Assembly: GCA_913060815.1 (NCBI GenBank)
Contig: CAJXSZ010000009.1
Span: 1-64,000 of the forward strand
Reading direction: 5' to 3'
Length of the DNA stretch: 64,000 nt
Source: an uncultured Sulfitobacter sp.
GTDB lineage: Bacteria; Pseudomonadota; Alphaproteobacteria; Rhodobacterales; Rhodobacteraceae
Shown: in pieces, positions 45,209 through 52,847 of the stretch
Numbering within the stretch: the first letter of the stretch is position 1
Layout: each line of letters begins with the position of its first letter
Notes under the pieces: model-generated
The model's input: only the letters and a program-made list of their open reading frames with translations
The model's database searches: none
What the model was told of the DNA's origin: nothing
Position numbers and translations under genes: made by a program

Positions 45209-45694
45209 TTACGCGCCTTCGCTTGGGGCGAACGATACAAGTTTCGCGCTATAGGCCTTTTCGCCAATCCGTTCGATCAGATCCAACTGGAGCTCGAGCC
45301 AGCCTTTGTGGCCCTCTTCATCAAGGGCTATGCGCTCGAACAAGCTACGCGATCCGACATCGCCTGCGTCATATGCCTGCCGTGCAGCGTCGAGGTAGAA
45401 TTCAATTGCTTCCTCTTCATCTGCGAGGTCAGCTTCGAACACTTCGCGCAAATTTGTCGCGGCCTTGGGGGGCTTGGCGAATGCGATTTCGGGCGTTCCT
45501 TTGAGGAACAGAATGCGTTCAATGAACAAGTCCGAGTGGCCTAACTCCTCAGCCTGCTCCTCGCGCATTTTCTCCGCCATGACATTCAGCCCCCAGTCAT
45601 CAAGGACATGGGCATGCAGCTGGTACTGATGTGATGCGCTCATCTCCATTTGAAGGGCTTTGTTCAGGTTCTCGATGGTCTTTGTATTGTTCAT
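45209..45694 (-). CDS. Bacterioferritin-like ferritin, haem ligand not conserved
   Basis: A 161-residue four-helix ferritin-like protein. Iron-site residues are visible: Glu in LQMEMSASHQYQLHA, EEQAEELGHSD, and EEGHKGWLE near the end. Compared with E. coli bacterioferritin, where Met52 lies in DEMKHAD and binds haem, this protein has Leu in the matching EELGHSD, so it may not bind haem at that site. Start 45694 follows GGAGAGAG. It lies between two MBL persulfide-dioxygenase-like genes, suggesting it supplies or stores iron for them; that is inference. Confidence 0.85.
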   Translation of the reverse strand: MNNTKTIENLNKALQMEMSASHQYQLHAHVLDDWGLNVMAEKMREEQAEELGHSDLFIERILFLKGTPEIAFAKPPKAATNLREVFEADLADEEEAIEFYLDAARQAYDAGDVGSRSLFERIALDEEGHKGWLELQLDLIERIGEKAYSAKLVSFAPSEGA

Positions 45695-45727
45695 GTCTCT
45701 CTCCAACTTGGCTAGAATTGCATTCGC

Positions 45728-46612
45728 TCACAGCCCGTTGACGGGCACTTTGAGCATAGGGTTGCCGTCACTATCCGTGGGGACTTCGCCCGCGCGCATG
45801 TTCACCTGCAAAGACGGAATGATCAGCTTGGGCATGGCCAGCTGTGCGTCGCGCTCGGTGCGGAACTTGATGAAATCTTCGCGGGTCTTGTCGCCGCCCA
45901 CGTGGATATTGTTGGCTTTCTGCTCTGCGACTGTGGTCTCCCACTCGATCGCGCGGCCGTTCGGGCCGTAGTCGTGGCACATGAACAGGCGGGTCTCATC
46001 GGGCAGAGACAGGACTTTCATGATGCTGTCGTAAAGCTCGCTTGCCGATCCACCAGGAAAGTCACACCGCGCAGAGCCGCCATCGGGCATGAACAAGGTA
46101 TCACCTGCAAAGGCGGCATTGCCGATCACATGCACCATACACGCAGGCGTGTGGCCGGGGGTGTACATGGCAAAGCCTTGCATGTTGCCGATCTGGTAGG
46201 TGTCACCGTCCTTGAACAGCGCATCAAACTGCGATCCGTCACGCTGGAATTCGGTGCCTTCGTTGAAAACCTTTCCGAAGGTTTCCTGCACGACCATAAT
46301 TTTTTCCCCGACGCCGATTTTGCCGCCCAGCTTTTGCTGGATATAAGGGGCAGCGCTCAGGTGGTCGGCGTGGACATGGGTCTCGATGATCCATTCCAGC
46401 TTGGCGCCCATCTCAGTGATACGCGCGATCATTGCGTCCGCATGATCATAGGTGATCCGCCCGGCAGCGTAGTCGATGTCCATCACACTATCGATGATGG
46501 CGCAGGCGTCGGATGTGGGGTCTTTGACGATATAGCTGATGGTGTTTGTAGCCTCGTCAAAGAAGGCTTCGACCTCGGGCTTAACGCTCATGTCTACGGG
46601 ATAGTCTGTCAT
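45728..46612 (-). CDS. MBL-fold hydrolase, persulfide-dioxygenase-like (second copy)
   Basis: A 294-residue paralogue of the protein at 44202-45107. The metal motif ETHVHADHL, TPGHTPAC, AGDTLFMPD and CHDYGP give the ETHE1/Blh-type iron site; like its neighbour it ends SLQVNMRAGEVP. It should oxidise glutathione persulfide with O2 to sulfite. The start at 46612 has a TGGAGGAAA ribosome-binding site; a longer frame reaches 46654 and would overlap the upstream stop. Having two paralogues suggests different persulfide substrates or regulation. Confidence 0.88.
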   Translation of the reverse strand: MTDYPVDMSVKPEVEAFFDEATNTISYIVKDPTSDACAIIDSVMDIDYAAGRITYDHADAMIARITEMGAKLEWIIETHVHADHLSAAPYIQQKLGGKIGVGEKIMVVQETFGKVFNEGTEFQRDGSQFDALFKDGDTYQIGNMQGFAMYTPGHTPACMVHVIGNAAFAGDTLFMPDGGSARCDFPGGSASELYDSIMKVLSLPDETRLFMCHDYGPNGRAIEWETTVAEQKANNIHVGGDKTREDFIKFRTERDAQLAMPKLIIPSLQVNMRAGEVPTDSDGNPMLKVPVNGL

Positions 46613-46650
46613 TTCGTTTCCTCCAGTTTGCGGATTCGCGGGCCGCAGGC

Positions 46651-47229
46651 TCAATGGCTCGTGCCGCGCTCCATCATCATGTCATGCACGGCGTCCATGC
46701 CGCGTTCGGTCATAGCCGTCACTTCGGCGGCGTGGGTGTGTAGGGCTGCGATAACCTCCGCGTCATCCGAGGTCTGGACGACGACCAAGCCGTCATCGGT
46801 AATATCGATGCTTGATGTGATTGCCGCACCGCGCAAAAAGAAGATATCAAGCGTGGGGCTTTGGATGATGATCTTGGGGTCATCCAACTGATCCACACGG
46901 TCGATCATGCCGATCGAGTGGCTAATCAAGGCCTCCCGCACTGCGGGATCAGTAGATCGGGTGATGGTCCTGATCCCGTCGGGCAGGTTTTCGACCTCAC
47001 GTGTGATCGTCTCGAAACCTCTGAACAACACTGCGATCTCAGCACTTTCCTCGGCTGTTGCATTCTCTCCCCGCAAGCCCGGCATGTTGACCTCGTCATG
47101 CGCATGACCCGCACCGTGGCTATGTCCGCCACCGTGCTTGTGTTGCGCGAGTGTCACCGCTCCAGCGCTGGCAAGGCCAAGGGCCAGAACCATGGTCGCA
47201 ACACGCTTGGGAGAGAGAAGATTTTTCAT
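46651..47229 (-). CDS. Exported His-rich protein, function unknown
   Basis: A 192-residue protein with a signal peptide (MKNLLSPKRVATMVLALGLA, cleavage after about residue 28) and then a His/Gly cluster HKHGGGHSHGAGHAHD that probably binds metal such as copper, zinc or nickel. The rest contains LPDGIRTITRSTD, IQSPTLDIFFLRG and HTHAAEVTAM, which look conserved but match no family I can name. It is periplasmic. The stop overlaps the following gene region by four bases with the split transporter upstream, in one operon with the sulfur genes. Confidence 0.78.
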   Translation of the reverse strand: MKNLLSPKRVATMVLALGLASAGAVTLAQHKHGGGHSHGAGHAHDEVNMPGLRGENATAEESAEIAVLFRGFETITREVENLPDGIRTITRSTDPAVREALISHSIGMIDRVDQLDDPKIIIQSPTLDIFFLRGAAITSSIDITDDGLVVVQTSDDAEVIAALHTHAAEVTAMTERGMDAVHDMMMERGTSH

Positions 47230-47657
47230 CGGGCTGCCTTCGCAGATCCAGCAGGAGACAAAAGCCGTCGCACGTAAAATCCTGCAACCACTGCCACAAG
47301 GAACAGGGCAACTTCCCAGCGGCCCGTGCCAAGCGCCGGAATAGCAGCACCCGGACAGAACCCTGCGATGCCCCAGCCGATGCCGAACAGCGCCGAGCCG
47401 CCGACCAACTTCATATCGATGTCAGTGCCCGTTGGCACCTGAAAGCATCCGCCAAACAAAGGCGCATCGCGCTTCCACGCCAACCGATAGCCAAAGAACG
47501 TAATGACCAGCGCGCCGCCCATAACAAAGGCAAGGCTCGGGTCCCATGTACCCGCGAGGTCAAAGAAGTTCAGAACCTTGGCAGGGTCCATCATGCCGGA
47601 AATCGCGATGCCAGTTCCAAAGACAAGGCCAGTGATCAATGCAAAAATAAGTTTCAT
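47226..47657 (-). CDS. YeeE/YedE-type transporter half, DUF6691
   Basis: A 143-residue membrane protein with about four helices. GTGIAISGMMDPAKVLNFFDL at the start (motif core SGMMDPAKV) and GIGWGIAGFCPGAAI, with a conserved Cys, are the signature of the shorter subunit of split YeeE/YedE (PmpB-like) carriers. These move thiosulfate or other reduced sulfur through a path lined by Cys. It pairs with the gene at 47661-48098, three bases upstream. Confidence 0.87.
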   Translation of the reverse strand: MKLIFALITGLVFGTGIAISGMMDPAKVLNFFDLAGTWDPSLAFVMGGALVITFFGYRLAWKRDAPLFGGCFQVPTGTDIDMKLVGGSALFGIGWGIAGFCPGAAIPALGTGRWEVALFLVAVVAGFYVRRLLSPAGSAKAAR

Positions 47658-47660
47658 GTC

Positions 47661-48098
47661 TTAGCCTCCAAACACATGGCGGATCAGGAATACGGTGATC
47701 GCGGCGGTCGCCATGAATGTTGGCACAGCAACCAGCGACCGGATTGATAGTCGTGACAGCCCGCAGACACCGTGGCCTGACGTACAACCAGACCCGAGGC
47801 TCGCGCCCAGACCCACGATAACACCGCCAATGACGATCATCGCAGGGCTCACAGGAATGGTGAGCGCGGGCATTGAACCCGTGATGGCAAACAGCAGCAC
47901 AGGGCCAAGGATCATCCCGATCACAAGTGCCACCCGCCAGGACAGCTCTTCGCGATTCTCAAAGAATACGAGTCCGGACATAATGCCGGTCGCGCCAAAT
48001 ATCCGGCCCAAGCCAAGCATCAACAGAACGGCTCCAAGGCCGATCAGGGCCCCGCCACCAAGCGATTGAAACGGTGTGAATGCAGTCTCGAACATCAT
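47661..48098 (-). CDS. YeeE/YedE-type transporter half (PmpA-like)
   Basis: A 145-residue membrane protein with about four helices and GATGIMSGLVFF and GLGASLGSGCTSGHGVCGLSRLS, whose GCTSGHGVCG with two Cys is the hallmark of YeeE/YedE transporters. With the adjacent DUF6691 half it should form one sulfur-compound carrier. The start ATG at 48098 overlaps the DUF2892 stop (ATGA). Confidence 0.9.
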   Translation of the reverse strand: MMFETAFTPFQSLGGGALIGLGAVLLMLGLGRIFGATGIMSGLVFFENREELSWRVALVIGMILGPVLLFAITGSMPALTIPVSPAMIVIGGVIVGLGASLGSGCTSGHGVCGLSRLSIRSLVAVPTFMATAAITVFLIRHVFGG

Positions 48099-48307
48099 AG
48101 CTTGCATGTCCGAATGCCGAAGATGCGATACAGCGGGCAGAATTTCATGGCTGAAGTCCCGAGCATCACAAGGCCCGCAATTACCGAGATAACCGTCGCA
48201 GCTGTTCCGTTGAACATAGCCAACCCGCTTACAAACGGTGCGGCCAGTAGAACGATACCCAAAAGAGCGCGGAAGATGCGGTCAAGGGTGCCTAGATTCG
48301 TAGTCAT
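48095..48307 (-). CDS. DUF2892 small membrane protein
   Basis: A 70-residue protein with two transmembrane helices and a conserved end FCPLYRIFGIRTC. DUF2892 is also the membrane part of the rhodanese YgaP, so a role in membrane sulfane-sulfur handling is plausible. The start at 48307 has AAAGGAGACA upstream; the frame extends further but without support. It is the first gene of the leftward sulfur operon, and an NsrR-like site lies just before its ribosome-binding site. Confidence 0.88.
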   Translation of the reverse strand: MTTNLGTLDRIFRALLGIVLLAAPFVSGLAMFNGTAATVISVIAGLVMLGTSAMKFCPLYRIFGIRTCKL

Positions 48308-48324
48308 GTCGCTGTCTCCTTTAA

Positions 48325-48347
48325 AAGATACACCATGAATAGCCCTT
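48325..48347. promoter_or_regulatory. Candidate NsrR/Rrf2 site before the DUF2892 gene
   Basis: AAGATACACCA-T-GAATAGCCCTT resembles the 11-1-11 NsrR consensus (AAGATGCATTT, one base, AAATGCATCTT) with about 7 and 6 matches. The 12-base core TTAAAAGATACA is shared exactly with the region before the Rrf2 gene itself (49547-49558). Confidence 0.5.
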
Positions 48348-48363
48348 TTACGCGTAGGGTTCA

Positions 48364-48376
48364 GTGACTTTGTCAC
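48364..48376. promoter_or_regulatory. Short palindrome between the DUF2892 operon and the Crp/Fnr gene
   Basis: GTGAC-TTT-GTCAC is a perfect 5-bp inverted repeat spaced by three bases, about 57 bases upstream of the DUF2892 ATG and 18 bases past the Crp/Fnr stop. It may be an operator for the DUF2892 promoter or a weak hairpin. The half-site GTGAC is compatible with a Crp/Fnr-type protein but the spacing is short. Confidence 0.35.
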
Positions 48377-48393
48377 CAAACCGTCGGATTCAT

Positions 48394-49065
48394 TTAGGCA
48401 TTATGGTCCGCAAGGGTTTGAAGCTTGCTTCGGTCTTTGAGTGTCACGCTTCCACGCGCCTGCTCGATCCAGCCACGCCGCTGAAACTCCTGCAATTGGC
48501 GAGAGATCACTTCCCGCGCCGTGCCAAGTTCGACAGAGAGTTTTTGATGGGTCGTCGAAACTTTGTCAGCATCGCCAGAAAGCTTGATCAATTTGTCCGC
48601 AAGCCGCACATCGACCCGTTGAAAGGCGACCTCGTCGATCATCAGGAACAAATCCGTGATCCGCTTGGAAAAGGCTGCAAATACGAAATCCCGAAACGGC
48701 TTGGACCCAGCGACCAAATCGTCAAACACCTCGCGCGGCACAGCGGCCGCCTTCACGACCGATTCCGCGATGCCCTCTGCGGAATAGTCATCGTATGCCA
48801 AAAGGCAGGCCGTGGTCAGCACACAGCTTTGCCCCGCCTCGATCCGATAGAGGACGATTTGATGGCCCGTCTCCGAGACCTGCTGCACCCGAACGGTGCC
48901 ATCCAATAGAAACAGCATGTTTTCCGGCGATCGACCCGGACCGAATACCATGGTGTCCTTCGGCACGCTGACGATCGTGCTGCGGTTCGTCAGGAGTTGC
49001 TTCGTGGGCAGGTCAAGCCGTGACAGCCCCGGAAATCGCTCGACCCAATCGGCATCAGCGTTCAT
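48394..49065 (-). CDS. Crp/Fnr-family regulator with a Cys pair
   Basis: A 223-residue regulator: cyclic-nucleotide-binding-type sensor domain (about 15-125), dimer helix, and winged helix-turn-helix with LSVELGTAREVISRQLQEF. It has only two cysteines, Cys81 and Cys87 in GQSCVLTTACLL, so it cannot hold an Fnr-type 4Fe-4S cluster by four Cys. A Cx5C pair could form a disulfide or polysulfide bridge, which would suit sulfide sensing; this is inference. It overlaps the Rrf2 gene by ATGA. Confidence 0.9.
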   Translation of the reverse strand: MNADADWVERFPGLSRLDLPTKQLLTNRSTIVSVPKDTMVFGPGRSPENMLFLLDGTVRVQQVSETGHQIVLYRIEAGQSCVLTTACLLAYDDYSAEGIAESVVKAAAVPREVFDDLVAGSKPFRDFVFAAFSKRITDLFLMIDEVAFQRVDVRLADKLIKLSGDADKVSTTHQKLSVELGTAREVISRQLQEFQRRGWIEQARGSVTLKDRSKLQTLADHNA

Positions 49066-49526
49066 GTTGTAGCCGTTTCTGATCGCGGAACCTCAAGCGG
49101 TGCGATGCGGTCCATCAGCTGCCCGCGATTGGCGGCAATATCTGCAATTGTAAGATCGTCCAGAACCGCCATGAAAGCTGCGGTTGCTTCCTGCATTTTA
49201 CGGGACAGGATACAGACGCCTATCAAAGGACACGTATTCTTTTCAGGATTGAAACACTCGACCACATCCAGTGGTCCCTCCGTAATCCGGACAACCTCGC
49301 CCACGATGATCTCTTCTGGCGGACGGGCAAGACGGAAGCCCCCGTTACGGCCCCTAACAGTCTCAAGATATCCGGCTTTTCCCAATTCATGCACGATCTT
49401 CATAATGTGCGGCCGCGAAAGATTATGGATCTGCGCCACATCATCAATGCGCACAAGGTCGGGCGATTTAAGCGCAGCAAGCTGCAGCGAGCGCATCGCG
49501 TAGTTGGTATAGCTGGTCAGTTTCAT
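49062..49526 (-). CDS. Rrf2-family regulator, NsrR-like
   Basis: A 154-residue Rrf2 winged-helix regulator. LTSYTNYAMRSLQLAAL opens it, NLSRPHIMKIVHELGKAGYL is the DNA-binding part, and three Cys at 91, 99 and 105 (ECFNPEKNTC, then five residues, then Cys) match the cluster-binding pattern of NsrR, the NO-sensing iron-sulfur repressor. The start at 49526 has AGGATG upstream. A NsrR-like site lies 25 bases upstream, suggesting autoregulation. It is co-transcribed with the Crp/Fnr gene and divergent from the peroxiredoxin-cyd genes. Confidence 0.88.
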   Translation of the reverse strand: MKLTSYTNYAMRSLQLAALKSPDLVRIDDVAQIHNLSRPHIMKIVHELGKAGYLETVRGRNGGFRLARPPEEIIVGEVVRITEGPLDVVECFNPEKNTCPLIGVCILSRKMQEATAAFMAVLDDLTIADIAANRGQLMDRIAPLEVPRSETATT

Positions 49527-49550
49527 AGGTGCATCCTGTTGTCGCATTAA

Positions 49551-49573
49551 AAGATACATTCAAACTATTGCTT
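49551..49573. promoter_or_regulatory. Candidate NsrR site in the Rrf2/peroxiredoxin divergent region
   Basis: AAGATACATTC-A-AACTATTGCTT fits the first 11-base NsrR half-site at 9 of 11 positions and the second at 6. It lies between the Rrf2 gene and the divergent peroxiredoxin-cydAB genes, so it could control both. The core TTAAAAGATACA recurs before the DUF2892 operon. Confidence 0.55.
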
Positions 49574-49629
49574 TTGTAAAGACCCTGCGCTAGATCACCT
49601 CAAAGAACTATTTCAAATATAGGAAATAA

Positions 49630-50259
49630 ATGATGACACTCAGAATCGGCGACACCGCCCCCGACTTTTCCGCAGATACAACAACTGGTCCGATTAACTT
49701 CCATGACTGGATCGGCGACGATTGGGCGTTCTTTTTCAGCCACCCCGCTGACTTTACGCCCGTTTGCACAACCGAAATGGGCCGGACATCGCAGCTGTCG
49801 GAGCAATTCACACAGCGCGGCGTGAAACCCATCGGCCTTTCCACCGATTCGGTAGAAGAGCACATCAAATGGATCGACGATGTAAACGACACCCAGAACA
49901 CAGACCTGCGATTCCCTATTGTCGCGGATGCGGATCTGACCATCGCCAAGCAATACGACATGATCCACCCGAGCGAGAGCGAAACCGCTGCGGTGCGCTC
50001 AGTGTTCATCATTGATCCTGACAAGAAAATCCGCCTTACTATGACCTACCCGATGAGCGTCGGGCGCAACTTTGACGAAATTCTGCGCGTCGTGGATGCG
50101 TTGCAAACCGGCGACAAGCACAAGATCGCGACGCCCGCCGATTGGGTGCCAGGGCAGGAAGTCATTATTCCGCCATCGGTCTCTGACGCAGACGCAAAAA
50201 TCGCTTTCCCGCAGGGATTTGAGACCCTTCGCCCTTACCTGCGCAAAGTAAAAATCTAA
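49630..50259 (+). CDS. 1-Cys (Prx6-type) peroxiredoxin
   Basis: A 209-residue peroxidase. The peroxidatic Cys46 is in HPADFTPVCTTE, and no resolving Cys is present, matching the Prx6/1-Cys group with its extended C-terminal domain (TPADWVPGQEVIIPPSVSD). It reduces hydrogen peroxide, alkyl or persulfide species. Two ATG codons in tandem (49630, 49633) follow AGGAAATAA. It is the first gene of the rightward peroxiredoxin-cyd unit, 28 bases before cydA. Confidence 0.92.
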   Translation: MMTLRIGDTAPDFSADTTTGPINFHDWIGDDWAFFFSHPADFTPVCTTEMGRTSQLSEQFTQRGVKPIGLSTDSVEEHIKWIDDVNDTQNTDLRFPIVADADLTIAKQYDMIHPSESETAAVRSVFIIDPDKKIRLTMTYPMSVGRNFDEILRVVDALQTGDKHKIATPADWVPGQEVIIPPSVSDADAKIAFPQGFETLRPYLRKVKI

Positions 50260-50286
50260 ACCCTCCCAGCCCGATGGAGAACACTC

Positions 50287-51696
50287 ATGTTTGATGGCTT
50301 CACAGCAGAGACATTGGCCCGAATACAATTTGCATTCACCGTGTCGTTCCACATTATCTTTCCTGCGTTCTCCATCGGTTTGGCAAGCTATCTTGCCGTC
50401 CTGAACGGGCTTTGGCTGCGCACCCGAGACGAAACTTATCTGACGCTTTTCAACTACTGGAAAAAAATATTTGCCGTAGCTTTCGGCATGGGCGTCGTGT
50501 CGGGCATCGTCATGTCGTACCAATTCGGCACCAACTGGTCGGTGTTCTCTGACAAGACAGGTCCGGTGCTTGGGCCGCTTATGGCCTACGAAGTCCTCTC
50601 CGCATTCTTTCTGGAGGCGGGGTTCCTTGGCATCATGCTCTTCGGGCGCGAGCGTGTCGGCGACAAGCTGCATATGTTTGCAACAGCCATGGTCGCCTTT
50701 GGCACGCTGATGTCCGCGACATGGATCCTGTCGGTAAACTCATGGATGCAGACCCCTGCGGGTTACAGCATCAATGAGTTGGGGCAATTCGTACCCGAGG
50801 ACTGGTGGAAAATCGTCTTTAACCCCTCATTCCCCTACCGCCTCACGCATATGGTGCTCGCGGCCTACCTGACCACAGCTTTGGTCGTTGGCGGTGTGGG
50901 CGGTTTGCATCTTCTGCGCAACCGCGAGGACGCGCCCGCGCGGCGCATGTTCTCGATGGCGATGTGGATGCTTATCGTAGTGGCCCCGTTGCAGATCGCG
51001 GCAGGCGACTTTCACGGCATCAACACGTTGGAGCATCAACCCGCCAAAGTAATGGCGATGGAAGGCCACTATGACAGCCACCCTGATGGCGCACCGCTGA
51101 TCCTGTTCGGTATTCCCAATGCGGAAGAAAAGCGGATCGATTACGCCGTCCAGATCCCCTACCTGTCCAGTATGATCCTCAAGCACCATTGGGATGCCCC
51201 GTTGGACGGCTTGGATACCATCCCCGACGACGAAGAGCCCCCCGTGGCGATCGTGTTCTGGAGCTTTCGCGTGATGGTAGGTCTCGGCTTTGCGATGCTC
51301 GGGCTCGGGGCATGGGCGGCATGGCGCCGCTTTCGCGGGTCGCTTTATGATACGCCTCTGTTGCACCGCGCCGCGATCGTGATGGGCCCGATGGGCTTTG
51401 TTGCAGTTCTCGCAGGCTGGATCACCACCGAGGTGGGCCGCCAGCCATTCACCGTCTACGGCGTACTGCGAACCTCCGACAGTCTGGCACCGGTTGCCGC
51501 CCCCGCTGTGGCCGCATCGCTGATCGCCTTCATCGTCGTCTATTTCTTCGTCTTCGGCGCTGGCACCGTGTACCTGCTGCGGATGATGAACAAGGCACCC
51601 GCGACGCCAAAGCTTGGCCTGCGCGACGGGCCGATCCGCACCGCTGGCATCACCCCGATCGCCCAAACCAACCCCGACGCCGTCGCAGGCGAATAG
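50287..51696 (+). CDS. cydA: Cytochrome bd-type quinol oxidase subunit I, cyanide-insensitive type
   Basis: A 469-residue integral membrane subunit that binds the haems and oxidises quinol. FAFTVSFHIIFPAFSIG holds the His of the bd active site near residue 22; WSVFSDKTGPVLGPL, SVNSWMQTPAG and VGRQPFTVYG are family blocks. The quinol loop is short, as in cyanide-insensitive oxidases (CioA). This oxidase makes respiration tolerant of sulfide, cyanide and NO, fitting the sulfide genes on the other side. GATGGAGA provides the ribosome-binding site. Confidence 0.95.
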   Translation: MFDGFTAETLARIQFAFTVSFHIIFPAFSIGLASYLAVLNGLWLRTRDETYLTLFNYWKKIFAVAFGMGVVSGIVMSYQFGTNWSVFSDKTGPVLGPLMAYEVLSAFFLEAGFLGIMLFGRERVGDKLHMFATAMVAFGTLMSATWILSVNSWMQTPAGYSINELGQFVPEDWWKIVFNPSFPYRLTHMVLAAYLTTALVVGGVGGLHLLRNREDAPARRMFSMAMWMLIVVAPLQIAAGDFHGINTLEHQPAKVMAMEGHYDSHPDGAPLILFGIPNAEEKRIDYAVQIPYLSSMILKHHWDAPLDGLDTIPDDEEPPVAIVFWSFRVMVGLGFAMLGLGAWAAWRRFRGSLYDTPLLHRAAIVMGPMGFVAVLAGWITTEVGRQPFTVYGVLRTSDSLAPVAAPAVAASLIAFIVVYFFVFGAGTVYLLRMMNKAPATPKLGLRDGPIRTAGITPIAQTNPDAVAGE

Positions 51697-51706
51697 GAGC
51701 ACAGCA

Positions 51707-52708
51707 ATGTTTGAACTTTCCTTTATCTGGGCGGGCATCATCGCATTCGCCGTCCTGACCTACGTGATCCTCGACGGGTTCGATCTGGGCGTTGGCATCT
51801 TGTTTCCCCTTGCCGACGGGGAGCGGGAGAAGGCCACGATGATGAATTCCATCGCGCCCATCTGGGACGGCAACGAGACGTGGCTGGTTCTGGGCGGCGG
51901 CGGCTTGTTCGCGGTCTTTCCACTGGCTTACGCCGTCATCATGCCCGCGCTCTATATGCCGATCATCCTGATGCTGCTCGCGCTGATCTTTCGCGGCGTT
52001 GCCTTTGAGTACCGCTGGCGCACCAAGCACGGGAAATACATCTGGGATGCCGCGTTCTTTGGCGGGTCTATCGTCGCCGCCTTCATGCAAGGCATCGCAC
52101 TTGGTGCATTGGTGCAGGGCATCGAAGTTGCGGACCGCGCCTACGCAGGGGGCTGGTGGGACTGGCTCAGCGTATTCTCGATTCTGACGGGCGTCGCAGT
52201 CGTTGTCGGCTACGCCCTCTTGGGCGCGACTTGGATCATCCTGAAAACCGAGAACGCCCTGCAACGCCGCATGCAAAACTATGCGTGGTATCTGGGTGCT
52301 GGCACTTTGGTCTTTATCGGCGCGGTTAGTATCCTGACCCCGTTCCAGGACCCCGAGTATTTTCAGCGCTGGCTGAACCTGCCCGGAAGCATCTTCAGCG
52401 TGATTATGCCCGGCGCGGTTCTCGCGGCTGCTTGGGCACTGTTTGCAGGTCTGAACGCGGGCAAAGATGCGCAGCCGTTCCTCGCAGCACTGAGCCTCTT
52501 TGTGCTGTGCTTCATCGGTATCGGGATCAGCTTTTATCCCAACATCATCCCCCCCAGCCTGAGCATCGCCGAGGCCGCAGCCCCTGATGAAAGCCTGCGC
52601 TTTGCGCTTGTTGGAACAGTCGTGCTGGTGCCGATGATCCTCGCCTACACCGCCTACGCATATTGGGTGTTTCGGGGGAAAATCGATCCCGAAGAGGGGT
52701 ATCACTGA
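51707..52708 (+). CDS. cydB: Cytochrome bd-type quinol oxidase subunit II
   Basis: A 333-residue subunit with eight or nine transmembrane helices. VILDGFDLGVGILFPL and IWDGNETWLVLGGGGLFAVFP are family signatures. It pairs with CydA. The start follows AGGAGC ten bases after the cydA stop; its stop overlaps the small DUF2474 gene by one base (TGATG). Confidence 0.96.
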   Translation: MFELSFIWAGIIAFAVLTYVILDGFDLGVGILFPLADGEREKATMMNSIAPIWDGNETWLVLGGGGLFAVFPLAYAVIMPALYMPIILMLLALIFRGVAFEYRWRTKHGKYIWDAAFFGGSIVAAFMQGIALGALVQGIEVADRAYAGGWWDWLSVFSILTGVAVVVGYALLGATWIILKTENALQRRMQNYAWYLGAGTLVFIGAVSILTPFQDPEYFQRWLNLPGSIFSVIMPGAVLAAAWALFAGLNAGKDAQPFLAALSLFVLCFIGIGISFYPNIIPPSLSIAEAAAPDESLRFALVGTVVLVPMILAYTAYAYWVFRGKIDPEEGYH

Positions 52709-52818
52709 TGACCTACGCAACAGTGCGAAAGCTTGGATGGTTCATCGCGATCTGGGTTGCGAGCGTCGCAGCTCTCGGGGTTGTCGCATATGCCATCCGG
52801 CTCGCCATCCACACCTGA
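52708..52818 (+). CDS. DUF2474 small oxidase subunit (CydX-like), 36 codons
   Basis: A 36-residue peptide MTYATVRKLGWFIAIWVASV and onward, one transmembrane helix from about residue 10 to 32. Gene order and the pattern W-F/Y-hydrophobic-IW-x-xSV-x4-Gly with a final Ile-Arg match DUF2474, the small protein found after cioB/cydB in cyanide-insensitive oxidase operons, probably acting like CydX as a stabilising third subunit. Start overlaps the cydB stop (TGATG). It is easily missed because of its size. Confidence 0.85.
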   Translation: MTYATVRKLGWFIAIWVASVAALGVVAYAIRLAIHT

Positions 52819-52847
52819 AATTCCCAATGCAAACAAGGAGCAGAAAA

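Noticed and set aside
45902-46891. 329-codon plus-strand frame across the second MBL gene
   Set aside because: It is antisense to the well-supported MBL and His-rich genes.
50827-52720. Long minus-strand frames opposite cydA and cydB
   Set aside because: Shadows of highly conserved oxidase genes, with His/Asp-rich composition typical of reversed membrane-protein codons.
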